DNA from: Candidatus Rokuibacteriota bacterium
GTDB taxonomy: Bacteria; Methylomirabilota; Methylomirabilia; Rokubacteriales; CSP1-6
Direction: 5' to 3'
DNA: 64,000 nucleotides
Assembly (NCBI GenBank): GCA_003220535.1
Contig: QHSU01000062.1
Span: 62,001 to 126,000 of the forward strand
Numbering within the stretch: position 1 is the first letter of the stretch; the number at the start of each line of letters is the position of its first letter. The notes under the pieces are model-generated. The model saw only the letters and a list, made by a program, of their open reading frames with translations. It had not been told where the DNA came from and did not search any database. A program made the position numbers and the translations under genes. Of the stretch, positions 51,648 through 60,185 are shown piece by piece.

Positions 51648-52253
51648 TCAGACGCCGGTGCCGAACCCGCCGGCGGTGCGGACGGTCGCCGCCTCGCCCA
51701 TGTGTCCCGCGGAATGAAACAGGGCGATGCCGCTCAGCACCGCCGCGCGCGGCCGGCCGGGGAACGCCTTCGCCAGCTGCTCGGTCCGGGCGCCGAAGGC
51801 CCCACCGGCCGCGGCGCGCTGGACGGCCTCGGACGCCACGGCGCCTTCCCAGTCCTGGGGCTTGAATCCACCGACGACGTCGCGCGTCCGGAGGCCGACC
51901 GCGTCGCGGTACTCGCGGAGGGCGCCGAGATCGATCTCCCGCGTCAGCTCGGTGACCTCAGGGCTCGTCATGCCGATGCCGAAATCGCGACGGGTGATGC
52001 CGAGCCGCTTCATCCGCGCATCGTCGAAGACCTGAGAGCCTCCGGTCAGCACCTGATTGACGATGATGTCCTCGGCCCGGGCGATGTGCCACATCAGCCA
52101 CGCCAGCGAATTGAGGTCCTCGCGCGGGCGAACGCGCATCTGCTCGTCGGTCAGACCGGCGAAGGCGCGCTCGGCGGCCGACATCTTGTTGCCGCCCACG
52201 GCCGCCGAGTGCATCGCGGCGTGCTGGTCGAGAAACAGGTCACGAACGTCCAT
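51648..52253 (-). CDS. DinB-like four-helix protein
   Basis: DinB/YfiT-type protein of 201 aa. LAWLMWHIARAEDIIVNQ supplies the first metal His of the four-helix bundle and FHSAGHMGEAATVR the last pair. Known members are metal-dependent thiol-S-transferases or have no known function. It is divergent from nothing and transcribed with the SDR (52274) 20 nt upstream, probably one transcript from the leaderless promoter at 53074. Confidence 0.8.
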   Translation of the reverse strand: MDVRDLFLDQHAAMHSAAVGGNKMSAAERAFAGLTDEQMRVRPREDLNSLAWLMWHIARAEDIIVNQVLTGGSQVFDDARMKRLGITRRDFGIGMTSPEVTELTREIDLGALREYRDAVGLRTRDVVGGFKPQDWEGAVASEAVQRAAAGGAFGARTEQLAKAFPGRPRAAVLSGIALFHSAGHMGEAATVRTAGGFGTGV

Positions 52254-52273
52254 GTCGTCCTCCCGTGTCGGCC

Positions 52274-53065
52274 CTACAGCACCGAGCGGACGAGACCACC
52301 GTCGACGAGGATCGTGGTCCCGGTGATGTAGCTCGACTTGCCCGAGGCCAGGAACGCGACCAGATGGGCCAGCTCTTTCGGCTCACCGATGCGTCCCACC
52401 GCGGTCTCGGCCGCGCGCTGCGCCAGCGCCTCGTCGACGGAGATGCCGAGCTCCTTGGCGCGACTCGTCACGTTGGAGAGCATGCGCTCGCTCAGGATCG
52501 AGCCCGGGCACACGTTGTTGACCAGGATGCCGTCGCGCCCGACTTCGTCGGCCAGGCTCTTGGCGAACGCCACCACGCCCATGCGGGTGGCGCCGGAGAG
52601 CGCGAGATTGGGAATGGGCTGGTAGACGGTGCTGGCCAGGATGTTGATGATGCGCCCCGCCCGTTGCCGCTTCAGATGGGGTAGCGCCTCCCGGGACATC
52701 CGCGCGAAGAACAGGAGCGACCGCTGCACCGCCGTCGCCCACTGCTCTTCCGTCGCGGCCTGGGCGCGGGCGAGGGGAGGACCGCCGGAGTTGTTGACCA
52801 TGATGTCGAGGCGGCCGAACCGGTCGACGGTGGCCGCGATGAGGTCGCGGATGGTCTCGTGTCGATCCAGATCGCCGGCGAACGCGAGCACGTCGCGACC
52901 GGTCGCGTCACGGATCTCCTTCGCTGCCTTGTCCAGATCGGGCTGCGACCGGCTGCAGAGGGCGACCTTGACGCCCTCCTGCGCCAGCACGTCCGCGCAC
53001 GCCCGCCCCAGGCCCTTGCTCGCGCCTCCGACGATCGCCACCTTGTCTTTCAGCTCGAGGTCCAT
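52274..53065 (-). CDS. Atypical short-chain dehydrogenase/reductase lacking YxxxK
   Basis: Classical-length SDR, 263 aa, with a normal cofactor site (GGASKGLGRACADVL, then NNSGGPP) and a C-terminal GTTILVDGG. Where the catalytic S...YxxxK should stand, the sequence is ILASTVYQPIPNLALSGATR: the Tyr/Lys positions are Ser/Arg. A subfamily with LSNAxR at this site is known to me; its chemistry is unclear. The ATG at 53065 has no ribosome site; a TTGACA-N17-GATAAC promoter ends 8 nt upstream, predicting a leaderless mRNA. Confidence 0.85.
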   Translation of the reverse strand: MDLELKDKVAIVGGASKGLGRACADVLAQEGVKVALCSRSQPDLDKAAKEIRDATGRDVLAFAGDLDRHETIRDLIAATVDRFGRLDIMVNNSGGPPLARAQAATEEQWATAVQRSLLFFARMSREALPHLKRQRAGRIINILASTVYQPIPNLALSGATRMGVVAFAKSLADEVGRDGILVNNVCPGSILSERMLSNVTSRAKELGISVDEALAQRAAETAVGRIGEPKELAHLVAFLASGKSSYITGTTILVDGGLVRSVL

Positions 53066-53073
53066 GGGAGTGT

Positions 53074-53102
53074 GTTATCCGGGCAAACGCAGCGCTTGTC
53101 AA
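53074..53102 (-). promoter_or_regulatory. Sigma-70 promoter of the SDR-DinB operon (leaderless)
   Basis: Minus-strand TTGACA (53102-53097), 17-nt spacer, GATAAC (53079-53074), then 8 nt to the ATG. It overlaps neither the toxin-antitoxin operator nor its promoter but is within 15 bp. Confidence 0.6.
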
Positions 53103-53113
53103 CCCGAGCCGCC

Positions 53114-53142
53114 TTGACGCCATGTGCTACATGTAGCACAAT
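53114..53142 (+). promoter_or_regulatory. Toxin-antitoxin promoter with an 18-bp perfect palindromic operator
   Basis: TTGACG (53114-53119), 17-nt spacer, CACAAT (53137-53142). The spacer holds TGTGCTACATGTAGCACA (53123-53140), a perfect palindrome ending 8 nt before the antitoxin ATG. Antitoxin binding here would block RNA polymerase. Confidence 0.75.
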
Positions 53143-53148
53143 CGGGCC

Positions 53149-53385
53149 ATGCGCACAGCCGGCGTCCGTGAGGCCCGCCAGAACCTGTCGGCGCTGCTCG
53201 AGGAGGTCAAGAAGGGCCGAGAGGTCGTGATCACGGAGCGTGGGCGCCCCGTGGCGAAGCTGGTGCCGCCGGATCGTCCGCGCGGGAGCGGCGTTCCCAA
53301 TCTCGCGGGCTTCCGCCGGACGATGCCGGTCTTCGACCCGCCGCTGTCCACGACGATCGCAGAGGAACGCGAGGATCGCCTTTAG
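53149..53385 (+). CDS. Phd/YefM-family antitoxin
   Basis: 78-aa antitoxin: the N-terminal DNA-binding part MRTAGVREARQNLSALLEEV is the PhdYeFM signature (GxREAR-x-NLS), followed by VVITERGRPVAKLVP and a disordered toxin-binding tail (FRRTMPVFDPPLSTTIAEER). It controls its own operon through the palindrome just upstream and neutralises the PIN toxin encoded next. The usual T-x-F-x-x-P form of this family is replaced by REARQNLS, normal for VapB-like Phd proteins. Confidence 0.88.
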   Translation: MRTAGVREARQNLSALLEEVKKGREVVITERGRPVAKLVPPDRPRGSGVPNLAGFRRTMPVFDPPLSTTIAEEREDRL

Positions 53386-53431
53386 ACGAGGCGCTCGGGC
53401 GCGGCTTCGCGAGCAGCGCGCCGCCTATCGG

Positions 53432-53872
53432 TTGGCGCTACCCGGCCCGCTCTACTGCGACACCAGCGCTCTGCTCAAGCTCTATCTGCCCGAGCCCGGC
53501 AGTGACGCATTCAACCGCATGGTGGAGGGACGAGACGACCTGCTCGTGTCCGATCTGGCGGTGACCGAGGTCGTCTCCGCGCTGGCGCGTCGCCTGCGTC
53601 AAGACGCGATCACGCGAGAGACCGCGCGCCGCGTGCAGCACGCGATCGCTGGACGTCTCGACGGCGGTGCGTACGGGCGCATCGAGCTGACCCGCGACGT
53701 GCACCGCCGTGCAGAGCACTTCCTGTTGAGCCTGACGAAGATCCAGCTCCGCGCCGCCGACGCGCTGCACCTGGCACTGGCGACGTCGGCTCGAGCGGCG
53801 TCGGTGGCGTCGTTCGACGTGCGGCTGGGAGCCGCTGCCCGGGCGATCGGTCTCGCGGTCCACCCGGTGTGA
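53432..53872 (+). CDS. VapC-like PIN-domain toxin ribonuclease
   Basis: PIN-domain RNase, about 146 aa: acidic active-site residues in YCDTSALLKLYLPE (Asp), TEVVSALARRL (Glu), LRAADALHLALAT (Asp) and VASFDVRLGAAAR (Asp). No ATG or GTG lies between the antitoxin stop and the first motif; a TTG at 53432 is the most suitable start and leaves 46 nt after the antitoxin. Longer frames start inside the antitoxin. It presumably cleaves RNA when the antitoxin is lost. Confidence 0.85.
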   Translation: MALPGPLYCDTSALLKLYLPEPGSDAFNRMVEGRDDLLVSDLAVTEVVSALARRLRQDAITRETARRVQHAIAGRLDGGAYGRIELTRDVHRRAEHFLLSLTKIQLRAADALHLALATSARAASVASFDVRLGAAARAIGLAVHPV

Positions 53873-53891
53873 GGCGCCGCCCCGGAATCAC

Positions 53892-55160
53892 TCACCGCGC
53901 TTCCACGCGCTGCGGCTCCGATGCCGGCGCCGTCGCCAGCCGCGCCCGCTGCCACAGGCTCGCGCGCCACCTGATTCCGATGAGCACGGTGAACACCAGG
54001 CCGATCGCGCAGTAGGCGCTGAGGGTCAACCGGTAGCCCACGAGCTCGATGAGGGCGCCGGAGGCCATCAGCCCCACGGGCATGCCGTAGATCGCGAGCG
54101 TCCGCACGCCCATCACTCGTCCGCGAAACCTCGTGTCCGAGGCCGCGAGCAGGCTGGCGGTCATCGAGATCATCGCCACGCTCTGGACGAAGCCGGCGAG
54201 CAGGAGCGTGAGCAGCCCGATGCCCATGGCTTGCACGTGCCCGAAGCCGAGCAGCAGGGCGTACCAGAGCATGGTGTGCACGAGCGTGGCGCGGTCCTGG
54301 CGGCGGGGCCCGCCCGTCACCACCATGGTGATCGAAGCCAAGAGGGCACCGAACGAGAAGCTGGCGACGAGCCAGCCCAGGCCCGTCGCGTCGACCATGT
54401 AGATGCGCTTGGCGACATAGGGCAAGAGGCCGCTCGACAGGGGGTACGCGGTCAGGTTGATCAGAAACGCCAACCACATCAGGGCGAGGAGCTTCGGCGT
54501 CGTCAGGACGTAGACGAGGCCGTCCTTCAAGTCGCGCCAGTTCGAGGTCGGCAGCGTGGAGGCTCCGCGCGGCGTCGCGCCGGGGTCGGGCACTGGACGC
54601 CGGCGCGACACCCCGAAGGTCAACGCGAGGCTCGCGACGTAGAAGCTCGTGACGAAGACGTAGGCATAGCCGATGCCGAGGGCGGTGGAGAGTCCCGCGC
54701 CGACCAGCGCCCCGGCCACACGCGCGGAATCTGCATTGGCGCGCGACATGCCAACGGCTCCCATCACGTGATCCGGTGGGATCGTCTCGCCGATGAGCGC
54801 GTTCCGCATCACGAGGTCGTTGGGGCGAACGATGCCGACGAGCGCCGCGACGATGAACACCCACACCGGCGTGAGCATCCCGGCCAGGGCAAGGACCATG
54901 AGGAGCGCGGCGAGTATGGAGCAGATCGCGCGCAGCGCACACAGCATGGCCCGGCCGCCAAGCCGGTCCCCGAGCACTCCGAACATCGGCGCGAAGAGCG
55001 TGCCGAGCAGCTGCAGCGAGCCGAAGGCGGTGAGCAGCAGCACCGAACCGGTCTGCACCATCACGTACCAGCCGAGGATGAGCGTCTCCATCTCGAACGC
55101 CCACGACGTCAAGAGATCGGCGGGCCACTGGAAGCGGAAGCTGCGGACGCGGAAGGCGGG
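53892..55160 (-). CDS. Major facilitator superfamily transporter (DHA3-like), non-canonical start
   Basis: Twelve-helix MFS protein of at least 406 aa. FAPMFGVLGDRLGGRAML is the loop 2-3 motif; NDLVMRNALIGETIPPDHVM matches the macrolide-exporter/enterobactin-exporter group. The first convenient start is a TTG at 55112, but family similarity continues upstream as ALILPAFRVRSFRFQWPADL with no ATG, GTG or TTG, up to a CTG near 55160; the frame closes with a TGA shortly before. Translation may start at that CTG or the N-terminus is shortened. It is 22 nt after the aldo/keto reductase stop, so one transcript is likely. Confidence 0.78.
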   Translation of the reverse strand, partial: PAFRVRSFRFQWPADLLTSWAFEMETLILGWYVMVQTGSVLLLTAFGSLQLLGTLFAPMFGVLGDRLGGRAMLCALRAICSILAALLMVLALAGMLTPVWVFIVAALVGIVRPNDLVMRNALIGETIPPDHVMGAVGMSRANADSARVAGALVGAGLSTALGIGYAYVFVTSFYVASLALTFGVSRRRPVPDPGATPRGASTLPTSNWRDLKDGLVYVLTTPKLLALMWLAFLINLTAYPLSSGLLPYVAKRIYMVDATGLGWLVASFSFGALLASITMVVTGGPRRQDRATLVHTMLWYALLLGFGHVQAMGIGLLTLLLAGFVQSVAMISMTASLLAASDTRFRGRVMGVRTLAIYGMPVGLMASGALIELVGYRLTLSAYCAIGLVFTVLIGIRWRASLWQRARLATAPASEPQRVEAR

Positions 55161-55182
55161 GAGGATCAGGGCCGGGGCGCAG

Positions 55183-56010
55183 TCAGCCGGCCAGCGACTC
55201 GATCGCCCTCACCTCGTCGGCGGAGAGCGAGAGATCGCGGCTCGTCAGGTCCTGCTTCATGTGCTCAGCGCTGGAGGTGCCGGTCAGCGGCAGCATGCCG
55301 ACCGCGTGCGCGAAGCGGAACACGACCTGGGCCGTCGTCGCCTTCTCGCGCGCGGCAATGCCGGCGACCAGGCGATGGCGTAGCACCTCCGGGTTGGCGG
55401 TGAGCAGGGAGAAGCCTTGGTAGACGATCCGTCGCTCGACGCAGAGCGCTCGAACATCGCGGTCCCACCCGAAGCGAGCGAAGCAGCGGTTCTGCACGAA
55501 CGCGGGCGCTTCGGCGCCGGTGGCCGCCATCTCCTCGAGGTGCTGCAAGGAGACGTTGCTCACGCCGAGGAGCCGCGCGCGGCCGGCGTCCCGCTCCTTC
55601 GCCATCGCGGCCCAGACCTCGGCGTCGTCGTCGGTCCAGCCGTAGCCGGACGCGGGCCCGTGGAGCACGTAGCTGTCGACGTGGTCGGTCCCGAGGTGCT
55701 CGAGCGAGCTGGCCATCGACTGGGCGACCTGCGTAGAAAGGTCGGCCGCCGGGTCGTAGGGTAGCCGGTGGTCCTGGCCGCCCTGGTAGGTGAACTTCGT
55801 TTGCAAGAACAGCTCGGCGCGCGTGACGATGCCGGCGCGATACGCAGCGGCGAGGCCTTGACCGACTCCGGCCTCGAAGTAGTGCCGCCGTTGATTCGCG
55901 GTGTCGATGCCCCGGAAGCCCATCCGGAGCGCCAGCTCGGTGAGGGCCGGAGTGCGGTCTTCCTTCCAGGCGGTGCCGTAGAGGAAATCGGGGATAGGGG
56001 TCGCGCTCAT
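55183..56010 (-). CDS. Aldo/keto reductase
   Basis: NAD(P)H-dependent oxidoreductase of the AKR superfamily, 275 aa. Catalytic Asp in GIDTANQRRHYFEAG, Tyr in the same segment, Lys in LFLQTKFTY, His in YVLHGPASG; VSNVSLQHLEEM and the FVQNRCF strand follow. The insertion RR-H between Asp and Tyr is unusual for this loop. ATG at 56010 sits 4 nt after the MR-family gene stop, so both are co-transcribed. Probably reduces a sugar- or aldehyde-derived substrate from the neighbouring pathway. Confidence 0.87.
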   Translation of the reverse strand: MSATPIPDFLYGTAWKEDRTPALTELALRMGFRGIDTANQRRHYFEAGVGQGLAAAYRAGIVTRAELFLQTKFTYQGGQDHRLPYDPAADLSTQVAQSMASSLEHLGTDHVDSYVLHGPASGYGWTDDDAEVWAAMAKERDAGRARLLGVSNVSLQHLEEMAATGAEAPAFVQNRCFARFGWDRDVRALCVERRIVYQGFSLLTANPEVLRHRLVAGIAAREKATTAQVVFRFAHAVGMLPLTGTSSAEHMKQDLTSRDLSLSADEVRAIESLAG

Positions 56011-56013
56011 GGC

Positions 56014-57102
56014 TCAGTCTACCTGATAGCGTCGGATCGCCGGCTCATCGAGCTCGAGACCGAGACCGGGCCCTGGCGGCGCGACCAGCTCGCCCTTCTC
56101 GAGCCGGGGCATCGACCGGAGGATGCCCGCCGATCGGGGCACGTATTCCACCAGGTGGCCGTTCGGAATCGCCGACAGCAAGTGCACCTGGATCTCGGGA
56201 ACGACGTGACCACACACGGCAATGCGATGCGCATGCGCCATCGCCGCGATCTTCCGCCACGGCGTGACGCCGCCGACCCTGGCCAGGTCGAGAATGACCA
56301 CGTCGACGGCGCGCGCCTCCAGGAGCATCCGGAAGGCGTCCAGGTGATACAGGTGCTCGCCGGCCGCGATGGGAACTTCGAGCTGGCGCCGGAGCTCGGC
56401 GAGCCCGGCGACGTCGAGATGGCGGACGGGATCTTCGAGCCACGCGATGCCCGCGTCTTGAAGGACTCGGCCCGTGCGTCGCGCTCGCGTGAGCGACCAG
56501 CTCTCGGTCGCGTCGACCATGATGCGAACGTCCGGCCCGACGGCTTCGCGCACCGCGCGGACGCGGAGGGCCTCTAGCTCCGGCGTCGCCTCTTTGCCGA
56601 GCCGTAGCTTCACCGCGTCGAATCCGCTTTCGACGTGGCGCCTCGCCGAGGCCGCGAGCTCATCGGGCGACAGGCTGTACCAGAGGCCGTCGCTCGCATA
56701 CGTCGGGAGTCGATCGCGATATCCGCCGAGGAGCCGATGCAGGGGCTGGCCGAGGGTCTTGCCGGCGGCATCCCACAGCGCGATGTCGAGCGGGCACAGG
56801 GCGCAGTGGAGCAGTCCGCCGGGGCCCACCCAGTCGCCGCGTCGCGCGAGTCGATCCCACGCCGCCTCCGGCTCCAGGACGTTCATGCCGATCAGGTACT
56901 CGCCGAGCTCACGCGCGGCATGGCCGATCGTCGTCATCAGATCCGGGCGGGGGTAGACCACGTAGCCGACCCCTTCGACGCCATCGGACGTCGTGATGCG
57001 GGCGACCACGTGCCAGTTCGCATCGACCGTGCGACCGCCCGCCACGTAGGGGAGGTCGACGGGGACCCGCAACACGTTGACGACCACCTGCGTGATCTTC
57101 AC
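56014..57102 (-). CDS. Enolase-superfamily enzyme (mandelate racemase / muconate lactonizing group)
   Basis: Mg-dependent enzyme abstracting a proton next to a carboxylate, 362 aa. GTG at 57102 with AAGGAGA 7 nt upstream. Barrel residues: AVKLRLGK (K-x-R in place of the K-x-K motif), metal ligands in IMVDATESW, WLEDPV and AAGEHLYH, and the Asp/His dyad DLARVGG and VCGHVVPE as in mandelate racemase. The acceptor of the second base is Arg, so racemisation may be impossible and dehydration more likely. It shares a transcript with AKR and MFS genes, suggesting sugar-acid catabolism. Confidence 0.86.
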   Translation of the reverse strand: MKITQVVVNVLRVPVDLPYVAGGRTVDANWHVVARITTSDGVEGVGYVVYPRPDLMTTIGHAARELGEYLIGMNVLEPEAAWDRLARRGDWVGPGGLLHCALCPLDIALWDAAGKTLGQPLHRLLGGYRDRLPTYASDGLWYSLSPDELAASARRHVESGFDAVKLRLGKEATPELEALRVRAVREAVGPDVRIMVDATESWSLTRARRTGRVLQDAGIAWLEDPVRHLDVAGLAELRRQLEVPIAAGEHLYHLDAFRMLLEARAVDVVILDLARVGGVTPWRKIAAMAHAHRIAVCGHVVPEIQVHLLSAIPNGHLVEYVPRSAGILRSMPRLEKGELVAPPGPGLGLELDEPAIRRYQVD

Positions 57103-57287
57103 CAGGCGTCTCCTTTCGGGTCGGGGTCTCCCGCTTCGACGACGTGGCTCCCGGCCCTCCAATACACCGAAGCGCCCCGTTGGGCAACGGGTGCTCGCCT
57201 TTACTTCTCGACGAAATCGGCTACGATGCACCCCGCTGACGGCGACGGACCGTCGCGAGCGAGACGTTCTCGACCCAGGAGGCCGGC

Positions 57288-58382
57288 ATGATTCTCGAGC
57301 GCTTCAAGGTTCCCGCGAAAGACCAGGTCCTCGTCTCGGAAGCAGGGTTGCGGCGGACGGTGACGGAGATCTTCGAGAAGCTGGGCCTGAGCCCGGACGA
57401 TGCCGCGGAGGGCGCGGACGTGCTGACGATGACGGACCTCCGCGGCGTCGAGACGCATGGCGTGTCGAACATGCTGCGCGCCTACGTTCGCGACTACAAG
57501 GCCGGCAAGCTGAATCCCCGCCCCGGCTGGCGGGTGGTGCGTGAGGCGCCCGCCACGGCGGTGATCGACGCCGAGCGGCGGCTCGGCATCATGGTCGGAC
57601 CGAAGGCGATGCGGCTGGCGATGGAGAAAGCCCGGACCGCCGGCGTCGGTGTCGTGACCGTGTTCAACAGCGGGCACTTCGGCGCGATCGGCCACTACGC
57701 GATGCAGGCCGTTCTCGAGGGCATGGTGGGCGTCTGCTTCACCGGCGCCGGGCTGAGTGTGGTTCCCACGTTCGCGTCGAAGCCGCTCCTGGGCACCAAC
57801 CCGATCGCGCTCGCGGCCCCCGCGCGCCACGAGGCGCCGATGCTCTTCGACGCCGCGACGTCGGCGATCGCGGGCAACAAGATCCGGCTGGCCATCCGAG
57901 TCGCGTCGCCTCTCTTGCCCGGCTGGGTCACGGACAAGGACGGCATCCCGATCATGGAGGAGAAGCCCGTCTTCGACCGCGACGAGTACTACCAGGCGCC
58001 GCTCGGCGGCACGCGCGAGCAAGGCTCCCACAAGGGCTACGGGTTCGCCCTCATGGCCGAGGTCCTGTCCACGATGCTGTCCGGTGCCTTGCCCACGATG
58101 CTGGCCCCCGGCAGCGGATCCAAGAATCAATTCGCGGCATACAACATCGAGGCCTTCACCGACGTCGAGCAGTTCAAGGACACGATGGACCAGATGCTCA
58201 AGACCCTCAGAACGGCGACACCGGCGCCGGGACAGGAGCGTGTCCTCTACCCAGGACTGTCGGAGGCCGAGGAGATCCAGCACCGCCGGGCCAGTGGCAT
58301 CCCGCTGCACAAAGAGGTGCTCCAGTGGTTTGGCCAATGCACCAGCGAGATGGGCCTGGCGCCGCTGGCCACGCTGCGCTGA
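57288..58382 (+). CDS. Malate/L-lactate dehydrogenase-family (Ldh) oxidoreductase
   Basis: NAD(P)-dependent dehydrogenase of the YlbC/malate dehydrogenase 2 family, 364 aa. TDLRGVETHGVSNMLRAYV is the N-terminal Asp/His motif, NSGHFGAIGHYA and TNPIALAAPA are core segments, GSHKGYGFALMAEVLSTML is the C-terminal signature. CAGGAGG lies about 7 nt before the ATG. It is divergent from the MR-family operon and may oxidise the same hydroxy acid; ureidoglycolate, lactate and malate types cannot be separated here. Confidence 0.88.
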   Translation: MILERFKVPAKDQVLVSEAGLRRTVTEIFEKLGLSPDDAAEGADVLTMTDLRGVETHGVSNMLRAYVRDYKAGKLNPRPGWRVVREAPATAVIDAERRLGIMVGPKAMRLAMEKARTAGVGVVTVFNSGHFGAIGHYAMQAVLEGMVGVCFTGAGLSVVPTFASKPLLGTNPIALAAPARHEAPMLFDAATSAIAGNKIRLAIRVASPLLPGWVTDKDGIPIMEEKPVFDRDEYYQAPLGGTREQGSHKGYGFALMAEVLSTMLSGALPTMLAPGSGSKNQFAAYNIEAFTDVEQFKDTMDQMLKTLRTATPAPGQERVLYPGLSEAEEIQHRRASGIPLHKEVLQWFGQCTSEMGLAPLATLR

Positions 58383-58397
58383 ACGCGGCACCGCCGA

Positions 58398-59855
58398 TCA
58401 TTCCGTCGCGCCGCGCTGTCGGAGCAGATCGGCGATCTGCGGCTGCTCGCAGTACTCGGCCCAGCCGAGGGCCGTCGCGTGGTACTTGTCGTCGCGGATG
58501 TTGGGATCGGCGCCGGCGTCCAGGAGCAGTCGCGTGAGCTCGATCACGCCGTGCTCCACGGTGATGTGCAGGGCGGTGTGATTGCAGTCCCAGAGCACGC
58601 GCTTGGCGTTCACATCGACGCCGCGCTCGATGAGCCACCGCACGCCCTCGACGTTCTTCTTGGCGACCAGCACGTGCAGCGCGATGGTGTCGCGGCCGTC
58701 GGGACCGATCCGCGCGGGCTCGTCCCGTAGCATGCGCCCCGCGAGGTCGTATCGCTCGAGGCTGACGGCCGCGAGCAGATCGAGCGTCGCTCCGGCCCGC
58801 TCGAGCAGCGCGATGAGACTCGGATCGGCATTGTCCCCCGCGGTGAGGGTCAGCGGCGTCGCTCCGGTTTCGTCGGTCGCGTTGATATCGGCGCCGAGCT
58901 CGATCAGCACACGCACCATATCAGGGCGATTCACCGCCGCGGCATGGTGTAGCGGCGTGCGGTAGTGCTCGTTACGGCTCATCCGCGCCGCCAGCGCTGA
59001 AGGATCGTCCTGGACGAAGCGGCGCACGTCGTCGCCGCGGTCGAGTGCGATGGCGGACCAGATGTTCAGCTTCGCGCCCACGCTCAGCAGGTACCCGGCG
59101 ACGTCCTCGCGCACGCGGCCGAGACAGGTCGCCCACCCGAGCACGTTGACGTGATGGTCGTCGCCTTCGCCGATCACGTCGGAGCCGGCCTCGACGAGCA
59201 TCCTGACGACCTGAAGATCGGCGGCCCCGGCCGCGCAGTGCAGCGCGTAGACATTGTCGCCGTAGTCGCGGATACCCACGTCGGCGCCGCACGCCAGGAG
59301 CAAACGCACGCACCCGAGCCGGTCGCTCGCCGCCGCCTTGTGCAGCGCGGTCTGGCTCGCGAGGTCGACGCCGCGCGCGTCGATCAAGTCGGGATGCGCA
59401 TCGAGCAGGCGATGAAGGTCGTCGTCCCGCCCATCGGCCGCCGCGGCCTGAATCGCCTTGACGGCCTGCTTCACCTCGTCGGGCCGCTCGTCGCGCTCCT
59501 GGCATTCACGCATGAGCAGCTCGACGTGCGTGTGGCCAAGGGCTTTGGCGACTTGATGGATCGTGCGGCCGGTCTTGTCGGTCGTGCCGGGGTGGAAGCC
59601 GCCGTCGAGCGCTCGACGGACGGTGCTCAGATCGCCGTCGCGGGCGGCCGTGAAGACCCGGTCGCGGTCGCGGTCATCGACAGCGGCTTTGAGCTGCCGC
59701 CAGCTCGCAAACCCGTACTCGCGCGCGATGAGCAGCTGGGCGTCGGCCAGCTTGAGCGCGGCGTCGCGGGTTCGCATCTCCCGGAGGCGCTGCTTGGCTT
59801 CGTTCCTGAGATGCTCGAGATTGGCACGGGCGGGGAGCTGCCGCGATGCGTTCAT
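58398..59855 (-). CDS. Ankyrin-repeat protein
   Basis: 485-aa cytoplasmic protein. An N-terminal helical region (ANLEHLRNEAKQRLREMRTR) is followed by a dozen or so ankyrin repeats, e.g. ARGVDLASQTALHKAAASDR, EHYRTPLHHAAAVNRPDMVR, ADINATDETGATPLTLTAGD and WDCNHTALHITVEHGVIELT. AAGGAAGG precedes the ATG. The N-terminal LEHLRNEAKQRL motif recurs in other bacterial ankyrin proteins, from memory. It is a likely protein-protein interaction scaffold; partners unknown. Confidence 0.9.
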   Translation of the reverse strand: MNASRQLPARANLEHLRNEAKQRLREMRTRDAALKLADAQLLIAREYGFASWRQLKAAVDDRDRDRVFTAARDGDLSTVRRALDGGFHPGTTDKTGRTIHQVAKALGHTHVELLMRECQERDERPDEVKQAVKAIQAAAADGRDDDLHRLLDAHPDLIDARGVDLASQTALHKAAASDRLGCVRLLLACGADVGIRDYGDNVYALHCAAGAADLQVVRMLVEAGSDVIGEGDDHHVNVLGWATCLGRVREDVAGYLLSVGAKLNIWSAIALDRGDDVRRFVQDDPSALAARMSRNEHYRTPLHHAAAVNRPDMVRVLIELGADINATDETGATPLTLTAGDNADPSLIALLERAGATLDLLAAVSLERYDLAGRMLRDEPARIGPDGRDTIALHVLVAKKNVEGVRWLIERGVDVNAKRVLWDCNHTALHITVEHGVIELTRLLLDAGADPNIRDDKYHATALGWAEYCEQPQIADLLRQRGATE

Positions 59856-60185
59856 GATGCGCCTTCCTTCCCTGTCTCAGGGCAGAGCCCTGCGAGTTGT
59901 GCCCGGTGTCCGCGAAACGCGGGCAAGGAAGTCAGGCTATGTCGGCCAGAAACCACGGAGCGGGCTGAGCCCTTCACGCGGACCGTCGGCCCCTCGGTCG
60001 GGCCAGCCCGAAGAGTATCGCGCCGCCTCGCCTCGTGCAACGCGAGATATCGGGCCACGCCGGGTGGACGTGCGGATGTATGGGGATCGACGCGACGCCG
60101 ACACCATACATCGTGTCGCGCTCCGCGAGCGCCCGGATGTATCGGGAATTGACCCGGCGTGGTGTCGCGAGAGATCCTCGCGCTC
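59856..60185. other. Divergent intergenic region with repeated GATGTAT sites
   Basis: 330 bp between ankyrin (minus) and SnoaL-like (plus) genes, no coding frame supported. GATGTATGG (60075-60083) and CCATACATC (60104-60112) make a 9-bp inverted repeat 20 nt apart, and GGATGTATCGGGA at 60135 repeats the GGATGTATGGGGA of 60074 directly. They could be a regulator's binding sites for the plus-strand gene. Confidence 0.5.
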
